From Chitinophaga caeni (GTDB lineage Bacteria > Bacteroidota > Bacteroidia > Chitinophagales > Chitinophagaceae): 64,000 bases of DNA. How positions within the stretch are numbered: position 1 is the stretch's first letter; the number at the start of each line of letters is the position of its first letter. Below the pieces are notes generated by a model. The model was given only the letters and a program-made list of their open reading frames with translations. It was not told where the DNA came from and made no database searches. A program made the translations under genes and the position numbers. The DNA lies in NCBI RefSeq assembly GCF_002557795.1, contig NZ_CP023777.1, positions 1,752,001 to 1,816,000 of the forward strand. The letters run 5' to 3'. Positions 63,507 through 64,000 of this stretch are shown in pieces.

Positions 63507-64000
63507 CTATTTCGTGGATATCCTTTGTTTATTTCTTTGTTCCCTGCGTTCACGTAACTGTTTATAAATAAGGGTTCTAAATTCCCTTTCCGCCTTAAAA
63601 AATTGGGATACCTTTTGAGGGGGTAAGATTTTCATAAACTCATCGCGGTATTTCATTTTAATGTTAATCAACTCTTTTTCAAACCGAAATTCGTTGGTCA
63701 TATCTTTCTGGGCCGCGGCATCTTTATCCTGTAATTGTATATTTCTCACTTCCTTGCGTGCCTTCCTTCTTCTATTGATCAAAGCTTCTGTCTCTTCGGT
63801 GTATTGATCGAAAACAGGCCAGAATAACTTTGCCTCTTCGGCGGTAAGATCGAGCTCCCGGCCGATGTATAAAATTTCAAGGGATTTTAGTTTTTGTTGT
63901 CTTTTAGCAGCAGGTGCAGCGGTATTCTTGGTACTATCTTGACCAAAAGCATCTTGATGCAGTATTAGTTGACAGGAACAAATCAATATGATTAAGGAGA
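63507..64000 (-). CDS. Periplasmic Spy/CpxP-like helical protein (start outside window)
   Basis: The frame is open past the window edge, so the start is missing. The visible N-terminus is the end of a signal peptide (SLIILICSCQLILHQDAFGQ). The mature part (about 140 residues) is all-helical, very rich in Lys, Arg and Glu. LTAEEAKLFWPVFDQYTEE recalls the LTxxQ repeats of Spy/CpxP-type chaperones and the LTxEEAxxFWP pattern common in Bacteroidota periplasmic proteins encoded beside ECF sigma factors. Its upstream neighbour is not visible. A TTG at 63986 is not a likely start because it would remove most of the signal peptide. Confidence 0.75.
   Translation of the reverse strand, partial: SLIILICSCQLILHQDAFGQDSTKNTAAPAAKRQQKLKSLEILYIGRELDLTAEEAKLFWPVFDQYTEETEALINRRRKARKEVRNIQLQDKDAAAQKDMTNEFRFEKELINIKMKYRDEFMKILPPQKVSQFFKAEREFRTLIYKQLRERREQRNKQRISTK

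Noticed and set aside
1..64000. CRISPR arrays, rRNA genes or prophage structural genes
   Set aside because: No regularly spaced direct repeats, rRNA sequences or phage head/tail genes were seen on either strand.

Overview
The window comes from a member of the Bacteroidota, most likely the Chitinophagaceae. The phylum is supported by promoters of the TAnnTTTG (-7) type, gliding genes (gldB, gldF, gldG), a type IX secretion sorting domain, a MurF-alanine racemase fusion, a DUF1800/DUF1501 pair and a remnant of a CTnDOT-like conjugative element (RteC, relaxase). The family is an inference.

Bases 1 to about 12,830 are accessory DNA, visibly richer in A+T than the rest. From 5232 down to 1, on the minus strand, is a very compact five-gene operon: an XRE regulator, an 846-residue protein with two GHKL ATP-binding modules (an N-terminal Hsp90/MutL-like one and a C-terminal histidine-kinase-like one), a receiver-domain protein, an HNH nuclease and an Eco57I-like adenine methyltransferase whose C-terminus leaves the window. 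This looks like a restriction-modification or defence system coupled to a two-component phosphorelay, and it is the strongest candidate here for an undescribed system. Next come a small conserved-looking protein and an attC-like imperfect palindrome split by an IS256-family insertion (5830-7145, exact 8-bp target duplication). After that lie rteC, an MFS transporter and aldo/keto reductase with a divergent AraC regulator, and a degenerate junction of a relaxase 3' part with a serine-recombinase 3' part. The island ends against tRNA-Ser(GGA) at 12830-12916.

From about 12,830 to 64,000 the window is core chromosome. 13-24 kb: asparaginase, TatD, a lipoprotein, polysaccharide deacetylase, gltX, glnS, a B12-binding mutase subunit, an outer-membrane barrel, enoyl-CoA hydratase and fumC. 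24-32.5 kb: TauE/SafE permease, then a co-directional minus-strand run gldF-gldG-TerC-murF/alr-lspA. 32.5-42.3 kb: a MITE, cysteine desulfurase, methylmalonyl-CoA epimerase, a possible small RNA, a second murF, a small HExxH protein, apaG, gldB, a PorT-like barrel, nadE and serS. 42.4-54 kb: a cytochrome c lipoprotein, GNAT, M48 protease, a ThiF/MoeB-rhodanese protein, DUF1800/DUF1501, a second MITE copy, OPT and POT peptide transporters, and purD. 54.3-60.1 kb: the rod-shape/elongasome cluster mreB-mreC-mreD-mrdA-rodA. The end holds an MBL-fold hydrolase, a large secreted T9SS serine protease and the start-truncated gene of a periplasmic Spy-like protein.

Recurring themes are envelope growth (two MurF copies, Alr, LspA, the Mre/PBP2/RodA set), gliding and type IX secretion, and propionate/methylmalonyl-CoA metabolism (epimerase and mutase B12 subunit). 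Two MITE copies of one family, each with a perfect 9-bp target duplication, sit in the core region.
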